Shown: positions 23,122-33,276 of the stretch, piece after piece
How positions within the stretch are numbered: the first letter of the stretch is position 1
Layout: each line of letters starts with the position of its first letter
From: Pictodentalium vernedei
Lineage: Eukaryota > Mollusca > Scaphopoda > Dentaliida > Dentaliidae
DNA: 64,000 nt
Direction: 5' to 3'
Assembly (NCBI GenBank): GCA_031216915.1
Contig: CM062289.1
Coordinates: 63,123,741-63,187,740 of the forward strand
Program-made: the position numbers and the translations under genes
Notes under the pieces: generated by a model
What the model was told of the DNA's origin: nothing
Seen by the model: the letters and a program-made list of their open reading frames with translations, nothing else
The model's database searches: none

Positions 23122-23348
23122 GAATGATAATTGGCGCCAATTTCGGGACGTCCTTGACACTGCACATGCGCAGTGAGGGCAAAGTATGGAGGACCTTCAG
23201 GACATGATTTCTTTTGGTTTTAGATGCAAATTTTGGGGATTGGGGGGCAAAATTTGTGTTTGGCCCTAGAATTTTAAAAGTTAGCACCAGCTATGTCTGG
23301 GTCATTGGTAAGTATAAAAAATATATAAATTACTATAAATTTTTTAAC
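23122..23348 (+). repeat. Right inverted terminal repeat, outer DIRS copy
   Basis: Reverse complement of 9171-9373. The match to the ICR ends near 23348. Confidence 0.8.
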
Positions 23349-23417
23349 ATTTTTAAGTTGCCACAATGTGTACCCTGTGGAAAAATTCTATCAGTAAATC
23401 TTCATGAACCTGAATTT

Positions 23418-23563
23418 CTTAACAACCTACCTTACAATTGTTTACAACAGGCTTTCACTACAGTGGAAGTCCCTAACTTGGAAAAATACTCTCTATGTTC
23501 TTCTTTCCCAAGCGATTTGGGAAAGAAAAGTGGTGCAAAACCACCAAGATAAAATAAGAGTAA
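23418..23563 (+). mobile_element. Family-B DIRS left-end fragment
   Basis: About 145 bp that match the reverse complement of 2385-2478, the right terminal repeat of the element at 1-2531: ACAATTGTTTACAACAGGC, CACTACAGTGGAAGTCCCTA, CTTTCCCAAGCGATTTGGG and GTGCAAAACCACCAAGATAA. Its outer edge also agrees with the left-end copy inside the ICR at 2095. It is the remnant left terminal repeat of a lost family-B element, 70 bp from the family-A right end. Confidence 0.75.
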
Positions 23564-24184
23564 ATGCTCAGTTTATCTATTTGACAAGATACCATGAGGT
23601 CAAACAAGATATAATAGAGTAGAAATTTTTGTAAGTATGGAAAATTTGTGATTTGTTTTGCTGTACATGTACATGAGTGTAGGCTACCACCAGTATGTTG
23701 TGGCTTTTATATTTCATACATGTATATGTTTTACGTTCATCAATATAAGTCGACATTAACCCTTGAACAGAGTTTTTCAATGCAATGTTAGACATTTTGT
23801 TAAGTGCAGAATTGCTTATGTCATAGCCCAAGGTATGCCAGACTACTTTAGGTGAGAGCGAACCTGATGTGCTTGATTTGTAATAAGCTTAGGTTTATTG
23901 CATGGCATGCGTTGGTAAGCTGATGGGGGTTGACACTCCCTTCTTGTCTATTTGACACAGTACCATGAGGTCAAACATGATATAATAGAGTAAATGCTCA
24001 GTTTATCTATTTATCAAACTGGATATGAATTAACTTCCTCGTCGCAATCTGGGAAGTGCTAAACCAGCACTGTTTTACTGGTAAAATAGGCCCCAGTCAC
24101 CAACACTTGGAGAGGAAGTTCTCTAAAATGGGCAACTGATTGACTAAACTGAGCTTTATCTCCATGTTGCATTCACGATTTGTC
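23564..24184. other. Intron stretch with a short direct duplication
   Basis: A block of about 55 bp, CTATTTGACAAGATACCATG and the GAGGTCAAACAAGATATAAT that follows (23577-23620), recurs at 23950-23992. Otherwise nothing recognised. Confidence 0.5.
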
Positions 24185-24235
24185 ATTGGGCAAGAACATG
24201 TGACATTAAACACCAATAAATAAATCGGTATTGAA
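24185..24235 (+). mobile_element. SINE 3'-tail fragment
   Basis: Reads TGTGACATTAAACACCAATA followed by AATAAAT, the tail of the SINE seen at 29282-29640. No body is attached. It adjoins the minisatellite at 24290. Confidence 0.6.
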
Positions 24236-24289
24236 TTGGCTGGATTCCTTTGTTATTATGAAGCAGTATATTGGTGATTACATGTGTGC

Positions 24290-25085
24290 AAATCTATGTC
24301 TATATTGGTGATCATGATATAGCCATAGGATGCTTGATGTCACCTTAAGCACCAATGAATAAATACATGTATGTCTATATTGGATGGTTGGATGGTTATG
24401 ATATAGCCATAGAATGCTGGAAGTGAACATAAGCACCAATAAATACATGTATGTCTATATTGGATGGCCATGATATAGCCATAGAATGCTGGGTCTGACC
24501 TTAAGCACCAATAAATGAATATGTTTATATTGGATGGTCATGATATAACCATAGAATGCTGGATGTGACCTTAAACACCAATAAAAATATATCTATATTG
24601 GATGGTCATGATATAGCCATAGAATGCTGGATATGACCTTAAGCACCAATGAATGAATATGTCTATATTTGATGGTCATGATATTATAGCCATAGAATGC
24701 TGGATGTGACCTTAAGCACCAATAAAAATATATCTATATTGGATGGTCATGATATAACCATAGAATGCTGGATGTGACCTTAAGCACCAATAAAAATATA
24801 TCTATATTGGATGGTCATGATATAGCCATAGAATGCTGGATGTGACCTTAAGCACCAATAAATGAATATGTCTATATTTGATGGTCATGATATAGCCATA
24901 GAATGCTGGATGTGACCTTAAGCACCTATAAAAATATATCTATATTGGATGGTCATGATATAACCATAGAATGCTGGATGTGACCTTGAGCACCAATAAA
25001 ATAATATGTCTATATTTGATGGTCATGATATAGCCATAGAATGCAGGATGTGACCTTAAGCACCAGTAAATAATTATGTCTGTAT
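24290..25085 (+). repeat. Minisatellite of about 68 bp built from a SINE tail
   Basis: About 11 tandem units with the marks GGTCATGATATAGCCATAGA, ATGCTGGATGTGACCTTAAG and CACCAATAAA. The SINE tail at 29578-29630 reads GGTCATGATTAGCCATTGTG, then AAATATGTGACCTTAAACACC and AATAAA in the same order, so the unit looks derived from the last 50 bp of the SINE plus about 18 bp of spacer (TATGTCTATATTGGAT). Confidence 0.75.
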
Positions 25086-25089
25086 TGGA

Positions 25090-26358
25090 GGGACGAGAGA
25101 CCTAAAGCAGTGGAATTATGCATGAAGACAAACCATCGCAATCATCAAAGGCTTGCTCTGCAGGGATTCTTATGGGTGTCTTCAGGGGCCGAATATGGAA
25201 CTCATTGGCATTTTGGCATGTTTTTTTTATAATTCAAACCATAAATTTCCCAATCTCAGTCCTCATTCAAATATAAATTTAATTCCTCTTATCTATTGAA
25301 GGCCTAATTTTGACTTTAATCACCTTTTAAAAACTGCAACAAAACAGGTGCCTCAACAGGCAGTTTTTAGATTCATTTGTAAGTTTCATTCCAAGAACCT
25401 TGTCAGTTGTTTTTAGGCATGTCTTTGCTAACTATATATGCAGCCAAAACTTGCCTAGATACTACTGCTAAGCCACAGGATGTAAACTGTCAAAGAAGTG
25501 TAGCAAAATGCTTAAATATCTTCATCATTCGATAAACAATTTATTTAATAGAGATTACAAAGACTGATCATTATTTAATGCGACTGTTTGTCATAAAACT
25601 TACTACATGTACTGTACATGTAGCTTCTGCATTAATACTCTCAGCTCAACATAAAGGTAACATTTCTAATTTTTTGTGTGTTTCTTCCAAACAAATTCCG
25701 AAGTGCATGGGCCCCAGACCTTTTCCCAAAGAGGGCAGAAGAATCCATGGCATGTTAATCTCACATGTGAGAATCAGAGTTTCTACCTCCTACTTTCTCG
25801 ACAAAATTGTCACTAAAATATAAGGTTTTTCATTAAGAAAGAGGTGCCTGATATTAATGTGGGAAAAAATGAAAATTATTTTTGATCTTTGCACTAATAT
25901 TGTGTGGGTGCTGGGGGAGAAGAGGAGGTATATGATGTGTCGGTGTTGGGGGAGAGTAGGAGGTATATGATGTCCTTTTGGAACTCTGCATCCATCATGC
26001 TTTGATGTGCACCTTTGACATGCTTTAACATATGTATACTTTCCAGCCTGCAAATTTCTTATTCTTAATGTGAAAAGGGTATTGAAGGATGGAAAGTGAA
26101 TTCAGTAGCAAGCTAAAGCTCACGTTAGCTTTATCGACACATTAACTTTTATAGAATCTATCCATTGATTTATTGTAAAATAGATTCATGACATGAGCGG
26201 CTTCTACTTGAGAACCCTGAAGGTGGAGTAGTGCTAGTTTGCAGTGATAGGCTTTCTGCTTAAGGTAAAGTTAAAAATGGTAATCAGTGCAAACTAAAGT
26301 GAACAGCAATGGTATAAATGATTGGTCAAATCTAATTTAATATTGTTATGGTATATCA
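25090..26358. other. Intron stretch, nothing recognised
   Basis: AT-rich sequence. A small duplication of GGGGGAGA...GGAGGTATATGATGT lies near 25913-25972. No exon match was found. Confidence 0.4.
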
Positions 26359-26762
26359 TACAGTACGTGGAGAGTGTATTGTCACTAAATCACCCTCAGA
26401 GTGGAGATTCCACCCAAGCAATTTATTTATTGGTGTTGAAGGTCACACACTTATGCACAATGGCTAATCATGACCGTGGCAATTGTACGGGTGGAGGAAG
26501 CCAGAGTACCTGGAGAGAACCACCGAGCAACGACGAGCAGCTGCCAGCTCACCAACATCGTAACTCCGCACTGCAGCACAGGCATGGTTAGATTGGTTGA
26601 AGACATGCGCACCATGCGTGCAGTACGCCTAAGTACATGGCGTCATTGGCTGAAACATTACTTATATTTTTTGTCTATATGTACAAAATTTGGATGTTAT
26701 AGCTTGGGTGATAACTCCACTCCATGGGTGATTTAGTTACAATCCACTCTCCATATACTGTA
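26359..26762. mobile_element. Mariner-like MITE carrying a SINE insertion
   Basis: Terminal inverted repeats of about 50 bp start TACAGTACGTGGAGAGTGTA and end CAATCCACTCTCCATATACT followed by GTA. The arms share CTAAATCACC and GGAGTTATCACCCA-like blocks. A minus-strand SINE fragment lies inside. A related copy, inverted, is at 52862-53122. Ends of TACAG/CTGTA suggest a Tc1/mariner-type TA target. Confidence 0.7.
26415..26600 (-). mobile_element. SINE 3' part, minus strand
   Basis: Reverse complement of the SINE tail and body: TTTATTTATTGGTGTTGAAG, GGTCACACACTTATGCACAA and the GGAGAGAACCACCGAGCAAC block. It sits inside the MITE at 26359-26762 and therefore inserted later. Confidence 0.7.
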
Positions 26763-27207
26763 GATCCTGAATGGGGCTGTATTGCGAATGGATAGAAATT
26801 TTTTGTTTGCTTTTGCGAGAACTTTGCACTAACCAAATCAAGCTCTCAGGACACCAGTCAAACTCTGTTCGGAATTTGATGTTGTTATGGGCCGTTTTGT
26901 TTATCTATTGTTTGTGAAAATTTGCGTGCCGACAACTGTCGATGTAATGTGATGTGCCTTTACTTACAGGGATACAGGTATTGTTTCCTGCTGCAGTTCT
27001 AGATATTGCAGTCTATAAGTTTAATTCCCCTTGAAAACATCAAGATATTAGGCCACTTTTTGTAAAATTGCATGTGTGCGGGCGTTTTTTTATTTTATTT
27101 TTTATTATTGTAATTATTTCTTTACCATTAAAAAGTTCATGTTCTTGGTTTGTTTTATGTTTTAGGCCTCATAACCTACAGAATAGCATGGGTAGTGGTG
27201 TATTACA

Positions 27208-27271
27208 TCCCTTGAGTACAAGAAGGCTTTGCAATACTAAAGCATTGCAAAGCCTTCTTGCACTCAAGGGA
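27208..27271. repeat. Near-perfect hairpin
   Basis: Arms 27208-27235 and 27244-27271 (TCCCTTGAGTACAAGAAGGC against GCCTTCTTGCACTCAAGGGA) with an 8-base loop. Probably the core of a small foldback element. Confidence 0.75.
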
Positions 27272-27321
27272 CAAATTTATTAACTTGGGTAAAATATCAG
27301 ACATAAACCATTAGATTTTGA

Positions 27322-29108
27322 TTTTTAGCTCAACTTTGGCGAAGCCAAATTTGAGCTTATGCCATGGCCAGTCGTCCGTCTGGCCATCTGTCCGTCAACA
27401 ATTCAATACAGCTCGGGCTAGAGGCCGTGTTTATGAACCGATCTTTACGAAACTTCTTGGGTACCTTTGTTATGACCGTGGGACGAGAACGAGTGTTTTG
27501 GGGTTCGGTCCGAAATTCAAGATGGCAGTCAGCCACCATTTTGTATCGACGATGCAGAAATCTGTTTTTTGCACAGAACTTCCATATGAAAGCGCTGAGT
27601 TCAATATTTTTTTGTATGAATGTTTAGTACCATGGGATACATCACATATAATACAGGTTTTTTTCTTGTACGTAAATTATGCAAATTAGACTAACTTTGA
27701 TGTATTTAGTGTTACTTTCAGCACTGTCAGTGGAAATGCCAATACAGCTCGGGCTAGAGGCCGCATTTATGAACCGATCTTTACGAAACTTCTTGGGTAC
27801 CTTTGGTATCACTGTGGGACGAGAACGAGTGTTTTTGGGTGCGGTCCAAAATTTAAGATGGCCACTGGCAGCCATTTTGTTCAAAATTAGAGGCAATCAG
27901 ATTTTTGCACAGAACTTCCACTTGAAAGCTCTGATTTGAATAATTTTTTGGGTGAATGTTTAGTACCATGGGATACATCACATATAATATGGGTTTTTTT
28001 CTTGTGCAATAAATTATGCAAATTAGATGAACTTTGATTTTTTCAGTGCTACTTACACACAGTAAGTACACATGTCAATACGGCTCCGGCTAGAGGCTGT
28101 ATTTATCAACCGATCTTCACGAAACGTCTTGGGTACCTCTGCTATCACCTTGGGACGAGAACAAGTGTTTCTGAGTGCGGTCCGAAATTCAAGATGGTTG
28201 TCAGTGGCCATTTTGTACCGAAATTAGGTCTAATCAGTTTTTTGTACACAACTTCTATACGACTCAGGCTAGAGGCTGTATTTATGAACCGATCTTTACG
28301 AAACGTCTTGGGTACCTTTGTTATCACCGTGGGATGAGAACGGGTGTTTTTGTACCAAAATTAGTGCAATCAGTCTTTTGTACAGAACTTCTGTATGAAA
28401 GTTCTGTTTTGAATAATTTTGTGTATGAACGTTTAGTAAAATGGAATACATCACATACAGTACGGGTTTTTTTCTCGTACAGAAATTATGCAAATTAGAT
28501 GAATTTTTATTTATTTAGTGCAACTTATACACAGTAAGTGCACATGTCAATATGGCTCAGGTTAGAGGCTGTATTTATCAACCGATCTTCACGAAACATC
28601 TTGGGTACCTCTGTTATCACCTTGGGACGAGAACGAGTGTTTCTGAGTGCGGTCCAAAATTCAAGATGGCTGCCAGTGGCCATTTTGTACCGAAATTAGG
28701 TCCAATCAGTTTTTTGTCACAACTTCTATACAGCTCGTATTTATGAACTGATCTTCACGAAACTTCTTGGGTACCTTTGTTTTCACCTTCGGACAGGAAT
28801 GAGTGTGTTTTGGGGTGCCTTTGTTATCACTGTGCTATGAGAACAAATATTTTGGGGGGTCAGTCAGACCCACTCTGGGACTCAAAGATTTCTTTTCTAG
28901 TTTAGCTTCTGACTGTCACCCACCTTCACAATACTTTACCTATACATTTGTTACAGGCTACGGTCAGTATTTATGTACAGACCGTTACAATACTTTATAT
29001 GTACCTTTGTTATCAGGTCATTACCTAGATGTTTGTCATTGCTGTGTCACATACTATACATGTACATGTCTTGACAAGTTGAGCTACAGTGTCATTGACA
29101 CTTTCATT
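27322..29108 (+). mobile_element. Rolling-circle-like repeat, family 2a, complete copy 1
   Basis: Starts ATTTTTAGCTCAACTTTGGC with a stem (TTGGCGAAGCCAA) and ends with GTTGAGCTACAGTGTCATTG followed by ACACTTTCATT, whose AGTGTCATTGACACT forms the terminal stem. Inside are five tandem blocks marked CTAGAGGCCG, ACCGATCTTTACGAAACTTC and TTGGGTACCT, alternating with AAATTCAAGATGG. A second copy with the same block order is at 33277-35091. No coding capacity. Confidence 0.7.
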
Positions 29109-29281
29109 TTAAGTTTGGATTGGTTATAGAAAAAGAGCATGTGGCAGTCAAAACCATGCAGGAGGGCCTGAGAAACAGATTTTAATTTTTTTAAGGCCTT
29201 AACATAATTTATTGAACTATCCAATGTAATTATAACACTACTTCTCTGGGGAGTCTTCATTCCTGATTTTAGAGGGTTGTT

Positions 29282-29640
29282 CGGGGCGTGGTTGCTCAGT
29301 AGGTAGAGGTGCAGGCTGCAAGCTGAGAGGTCCTCAGTTCGAATCCCACCTGCGGCAACCGCGTTGTGTCCTTGGGCAAGACACTTCACCCCCATTGCCC
29401 ATGTGGGGGCACGGTGACGCTGTGCACTAAAGGGTACTGCACATCGATGGTGCACCTGTCTTCAACCAATGCTAACCCTGCTTGTGTGGAGTTGGTATGT
29501 TGAGGAGCTGACAGTTGCTCGCCGTTGCTCGGGGGTTCTCTCCGGGTACTCCGGCTTCCTCCACCCATAAAACTGTCGAGGTCATGATTAGCCATTGTGC
29601 AGAAATATGTGACCTTAAACACCATTAAATAAATAAATAA
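29282..29640 (+). mobile_element. tRNA-derived SINE, full-length copy
   Basis: Head GTGGTTGCTCAGTAGGTAGA resembles a pol III A box region, and GTTCGAATCCC near 29337 is the B box. The body has GGGCAAGACACTTCACCCCC, GCACATCGATGGTGCACCTG, CTGCTTGTGTGGAGTTGGTA and TTCTCTCCGGGTACTCCGGC. The tail is TGACCTTAAACACCATTAAA followed by TAAATAAATAA. It is the best copy in the window and serves as the reference for the other fragments. Confidence 0.85.
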
Positions 29641-29845
29641 CTCCCAGACTTGATTTGAACAAACTTAAATCTGAGCTCCATAAGGATTCTGTATAACAAA
29701 TATGAAAAGATTCTGCCTGGTGGATCTGAATTAGAACACTTTTAATAATATATTCATCATATTTCTTTGAATTAAAATTCAGGCCCCCATATGGAACTCA
29801 AATATGAACCCATAGACCAGATTCAAACAAACTTACATCTGACCT

Positions 29846-30032
29846 GCATAACCAATGCTAACCCTGCTTGTGTGGAGTTAGTATGTTGGGGAGCTGACAG
29901 TTTCTCGCCGTTGCTCGGTGGTTCTCTCCGGGTACTCCGGCTTCCTTCAACCGTAAAACTGTCGTGGTCATGATTAGCCATTGTGCAGAAATATGTGACC
30001 TTAAACACCAATAAATAATAATAATAATAATA
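29846..30032 (+). mobile_element. SINE 3' half
   Basis: 5'-truncated copy beginning within CCAATGCTAACCCTGCTTGT and ending in an (ATA)n tail. It is nearly identical to the same part of 29282-29640. Confidence 0.8.
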
Positions 30033-30570
30033 AAGGTATTGTTCTCATAAAAAGGTGTTTATAACTTGGACAATAGAGATTTGAAGTATAGTCTGTACTA
30101 TATTTCTGCGCTTGGATACATAAAATACCAAATAATATATGTATTTATTTATAAATGTCGTCCCTTCAGTGCAACAAGGCACCATCTTAGCACCTTGTTG
30201 TACTGAAGGGACGATTCATTGTGGACTTTAAAATTTTAAATAACGCAATTGTGAATTTAACCAATGCATTCCATTTATGACTGATGGGGCAAGATATTGC
30301 ACTGTTGAAAATTTAAATTTTAGCTGTCATGTAAACAGATCTGTATAATGATTGTTCTGATTTGTGCTTGGAAGTTTATGGCTGCTAAGTAAGTCAGATG
30401 TCACATTTGTGATTGCCAGCTCATTACCAGTTATCACCGATTCGCAGTAAACATTGCTAACAAACAGAGGACCAACGACTGTGAAATTCTGTCACCAATA
30501 CTAATACAGACTATAGCAGAGGTATGAAAATATTTTGCTCCAGTCTGCTGGCAAAGTGAGAATACACCAT
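30033..30570. other. Intron stretch with one hairpin
   Basis: A hairpin at 30159-30213 (CGTCCCTTCAGTGCAACAAG against CTTGTTGTACTGAAGGGACG). Otherwise nothing recognised. Confidence 0.5.
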
Positions 30571-30582
30571 TTTAATGACATT

Positions 30583-31970
30583 AAAGTGTTGATCAAGTCA
30601 CCTCCCGTTTGAGCATCATTTCAGGCTTTGATTAATAGTAAATGAATATGAAATTTTTGAAATTCATTTGTCTGGAGCATATCAGTTGGTCAGAAAAGTG
30701 AACCACAGGTTCTCTTTTCAAAGCCAAGTGAAATACTCCAGATGAGTGACTCAAAACGTAGATGATTACCCTATATGAGTACTGACCTGGTTCCAGGCCA
30801 TACAGTAAAACCTGTCTTGAGAGACCACCTGTCTTGAGAGACCACATCTGCCAGGCACCGATTGGTTTTTCTCTATAATGAACCTGCTATGGGAGACCAC
30901 CTGTCTTGAGAGACCACTGTGACCTGGTACCAACTTGTATTTTTCTGCCATAATGGACCTGTCTTGAGAGACCGCCCCTTTGAAGACTGAAACCATGCCA
31001 AAAACTTTTTAACCTGTTCTGGAATTGGAAAATCCATTGTGGTTATACTAGCATAATAAAAAGTATTAAAAGCTCTTAATTAGGTTTCTATTGGCTATTC
31101 AGTTACATAACTCATTAAAGATTGTGATGTTTTTATAAGACCCCTGTGAAAAGATTAGGATTATTGATGAATAAACAATTTCATACATACCTGAAATGTG
31201 ACAGATAGGATTATAAAAATAAATTTGTGTTGAAAATCTTCAATGAAGATTTTCAACACTAATTCATTTTTATAATTTTTATAACAGTCCATTTCAGTTT
31301 GTTACAAAAACTTCATAAAAAAGAACAGCTACAAAGTAATTACAAAAATCCATTCTTCTCCATTTCTGAATTTTGTGGTTGGTTATTCACTGACTTGAGA
31401 AAACCTGAAACCTGTTATGAGAGACCACCTGTCTTGAGAGACCATTTTTGTGTGGCCCAAAGGGTGGTCTCTCAAGACAGGTTCTACTGTATCAATGTTG
31501 AGTTTCATACAAAATTTAAAAGTGAGACATATGTTTTGACTCTTGAGAACATCACTTTAACTGAGTATGATAATTTTAAAAGTGAGACATATTTTTTTTT
31601 ACTTTGAGAACATTACACTTCATTCCTCATTGTAATGCTATTAAAATGTCGATCAAATCACGTCTCGTTTGAGCAGCATTTCAGGCAGTTGTAGATATTG
31701 CAGTCAGTAAGTTTAATTCCCCTTGAAAACATCAAGATATTAACATAATTTATTGAACTGTCCAATGTAATTATGAGCTATGGCTCTGGGTAGTCTTCAT
31801 TCCTGATTTTAATGCCATTAAAATGTCGATCAAATCACCTCTCATTTGAGCAGCATTTCAGGCTTTGATTGATAGTAAATGAATATGAAATTTTTCAAAT
31901 TCATTTGTCTGGAGCATATCAGGTGCCAGGCCATATCAATGTTGAATTTCATACAAAATTAGACTGGAGG
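30583..31970. repeat. Local duplicated segment with filled and empty MITE site
   Basis: 30583-30680 matches 31818-31925 (GATCAAATCACCTCTCATTT..., ATGAATATGAAATTTTTCAA..., TTTGTCTGGAGCATATCA). Downstream, CCAGGCCA|TA and TCAATGTTGA are contiguous at about 31937-31955 but separated by the MITE at 30801-31491 in the other copy. A third partial copy starts at 31640. Confidence 0.75.
30801..31491. mobile_element. Tc1/mariner-type MITE with TA target duplication
   Basis: Inverted repeats of 29 bp with one mismatch: 30801-30829 starts TACAGTAAAACCTGTCTTGA, and 31463-31491 ends in the complement. GAGAGACCAC blocks are repeated inside each end, and a hairpin lies at about 31208-31280. The unoccupied paralogous site near 31937-31955 shows that TA is duplicated on insertion. 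Confidence 0.85.
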
Positions 31971-32160
31971 CCTGAGAGCTTGTAACAAAGTATGAAAATT
32001 TTAACAGTGAGACTTCTATGTTCTTATTCTAAGAACATTATACCAGTTAACAAAGTGCAATAATTTTAAAAGTGAGACATATATGTTCTACATCGTACCG
32101 ATGTTTCCAAATGAATGAGACAGGGAAAAAACCATTCGTCAGATAACAGAAAATTTTCAA

Positions 32161-33170
32161 TTTTTAGTCGAGTTGTGACGAAGTCAAACTCGACTTATAG
32201 TTTGGTGAATGGCGGGCGGGCGGGCGGGCGGGTGGGTGGGCGGTCGTAAACAATTGGTTTCCGGATGATAACTTGATAGTGGTTCAACTCACATTCATTA
32301 AACTTCATACGTAGGTTGGTCTTGGTGGGAGGAAGAACCCTATTGATTTTGGACACGCTACGTCGAAGGTCAAGGTCACAGTGACCTTGAACGTAGTAAA
32401 TCTTAAACAATTGGTTTCCGGATGATAACTTGATAATGGTTCAACTCACATTCATGAAACTTCATAGGTAGATTGGCCTTGGTGAGGGGAAGAACCCTAT
32501 TGATTTTGGACTCGCTACGTCAAAGGTCAAGGTCATCGTGACCTTGAACATAGTAAATCGTAACAATTCCTTTCCGGATGATAACTTGATAGTAGTTCAA
32601 CCTACATTCATGAAACTTCATAGGTGGGTTGGCCTTGATGCGAGGAAGAACTCTATTGATCTTGGACTCACCAGATCAAAGGTCAAGGTCACAGTGACCT
32701 TTAACATAGTATATCGCAACAATTGGTTTCCGGATGATAACTTGATAGTGGTTCAACCTAGAGTCATGAAACTTCATAGGTGTGTTGGCCTTGGTGCGAG
32801 GAAGAACCCTATTGATCTTGGACTCACCAGGTCAAAGGTCAAGGTCACAGTGACCTTGAACATAGTATATCGCAACAATTGGTTTCCGGATGATAACTTG
32901 ATAGTGGTTCAACCTAGAGTCAGGAAACTTTACAGGCGTGTTGGCCTTGGTGCGAGGAAGAACCCCATTGATCTTGGACTCACCAGGTCAAAGGTCAAGG
33001 TCACAGTGACCTTGAACATAGTATATCGCAACAATTGGTTTCTGGATGAGAACTTGATAGTGGTTCAACCTAGAGTCATGAAACTTCATAGGTGTGTTGG
33101 CCTTGGTGCGAGGAACTGTTGTCACAACTCTACATTGGATCGGTGATCCTGAGCGGCATTTTTTTTACAT
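32161..33170 (+). mobile_element. Rolling-circle-like repeat, family 3
   Basis: Starts TTTTTAGTCGAGTTGTGACG with a stem (AGTCGAGTT...AACTCGACT), then a GGGC run and six tandem units of about 156 bp marked TTTCCGGATGATAACTTGAT, TTCATAGGTGGGTTGGCCTT and AAGGTCAAGGTCACAGTGAC. Because the unit length is a multiple of three, long repeated open frames arise; they are not genes. The 3' end is less clear, near the T run at 33160. Confidence 0.6.
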
Positions 33171-33276
33171 AAAAGTTGAAGCCAATGACCACTCATTGGA
33201 ATCAGCTCATTCCTGTGAGGTCATCACCCATGTTTTAGATGCAAAAATTGAAATTATAGTAAAATGGGAATGATGA

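Larger units (their letters stand above)
9171..23348 (+). mobile_element. DIRS-like retroelement, family A, outer copy
   Basis: Element of about 7.06 kb in its own right, split by insertion of a second copy at 10145-17263. Left end is near 9171 and right end near 23348, set by the inverted terminal repeats and by the ICR (22962-23045), which carries the complements of both ends side by side. It has a leader of about 1 kb, gag-like, reverse transcriptase-RNase H and tyrosine recombinase regions. The frames show several breaks but the recombinase region looks open. Likely young, because it is very like the inner copy. It lies in a host intron in the same orientation as the gene. Confidence 0.85.
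26994..29273. repeat. Duplicated intron segment, interrupted copy
   Basis: 26994-27050 and 29200-29273 match the uninterrupted stretch 31687-31812 (CAGTCAGTAAGTTTAATTCC... and TAACATAATTTATTGAACTG...). The 2.15 kb between them is an insertion bounded by GGCC at both ends, with TTA repeated at the two junctions. Confidence 0.65.

Noticed and set aside
10145-23348. Tandem duplication of one DIRS element instead of nested insertion
   Set aside because: Both left terminal repeats lie together on the left, and the outer leader resumes exactly after the inner right end. A tandem duplication would give left-body-right followed by left-body-right.
29282-29360. A genuine tRNA gene
   Set aside because: Only the A and B box regions look tRNA-like. 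The cloverleaf is incomplete and the sequence continues into a SINE body and tail.
32538-33146. 202-codon open frame with a repeated 52-residue unit
   Set aside because: It is the tandem core of a rolling-circle-like repeat whose unit length is a multiple of three. There is no start or stop context and no known domain.
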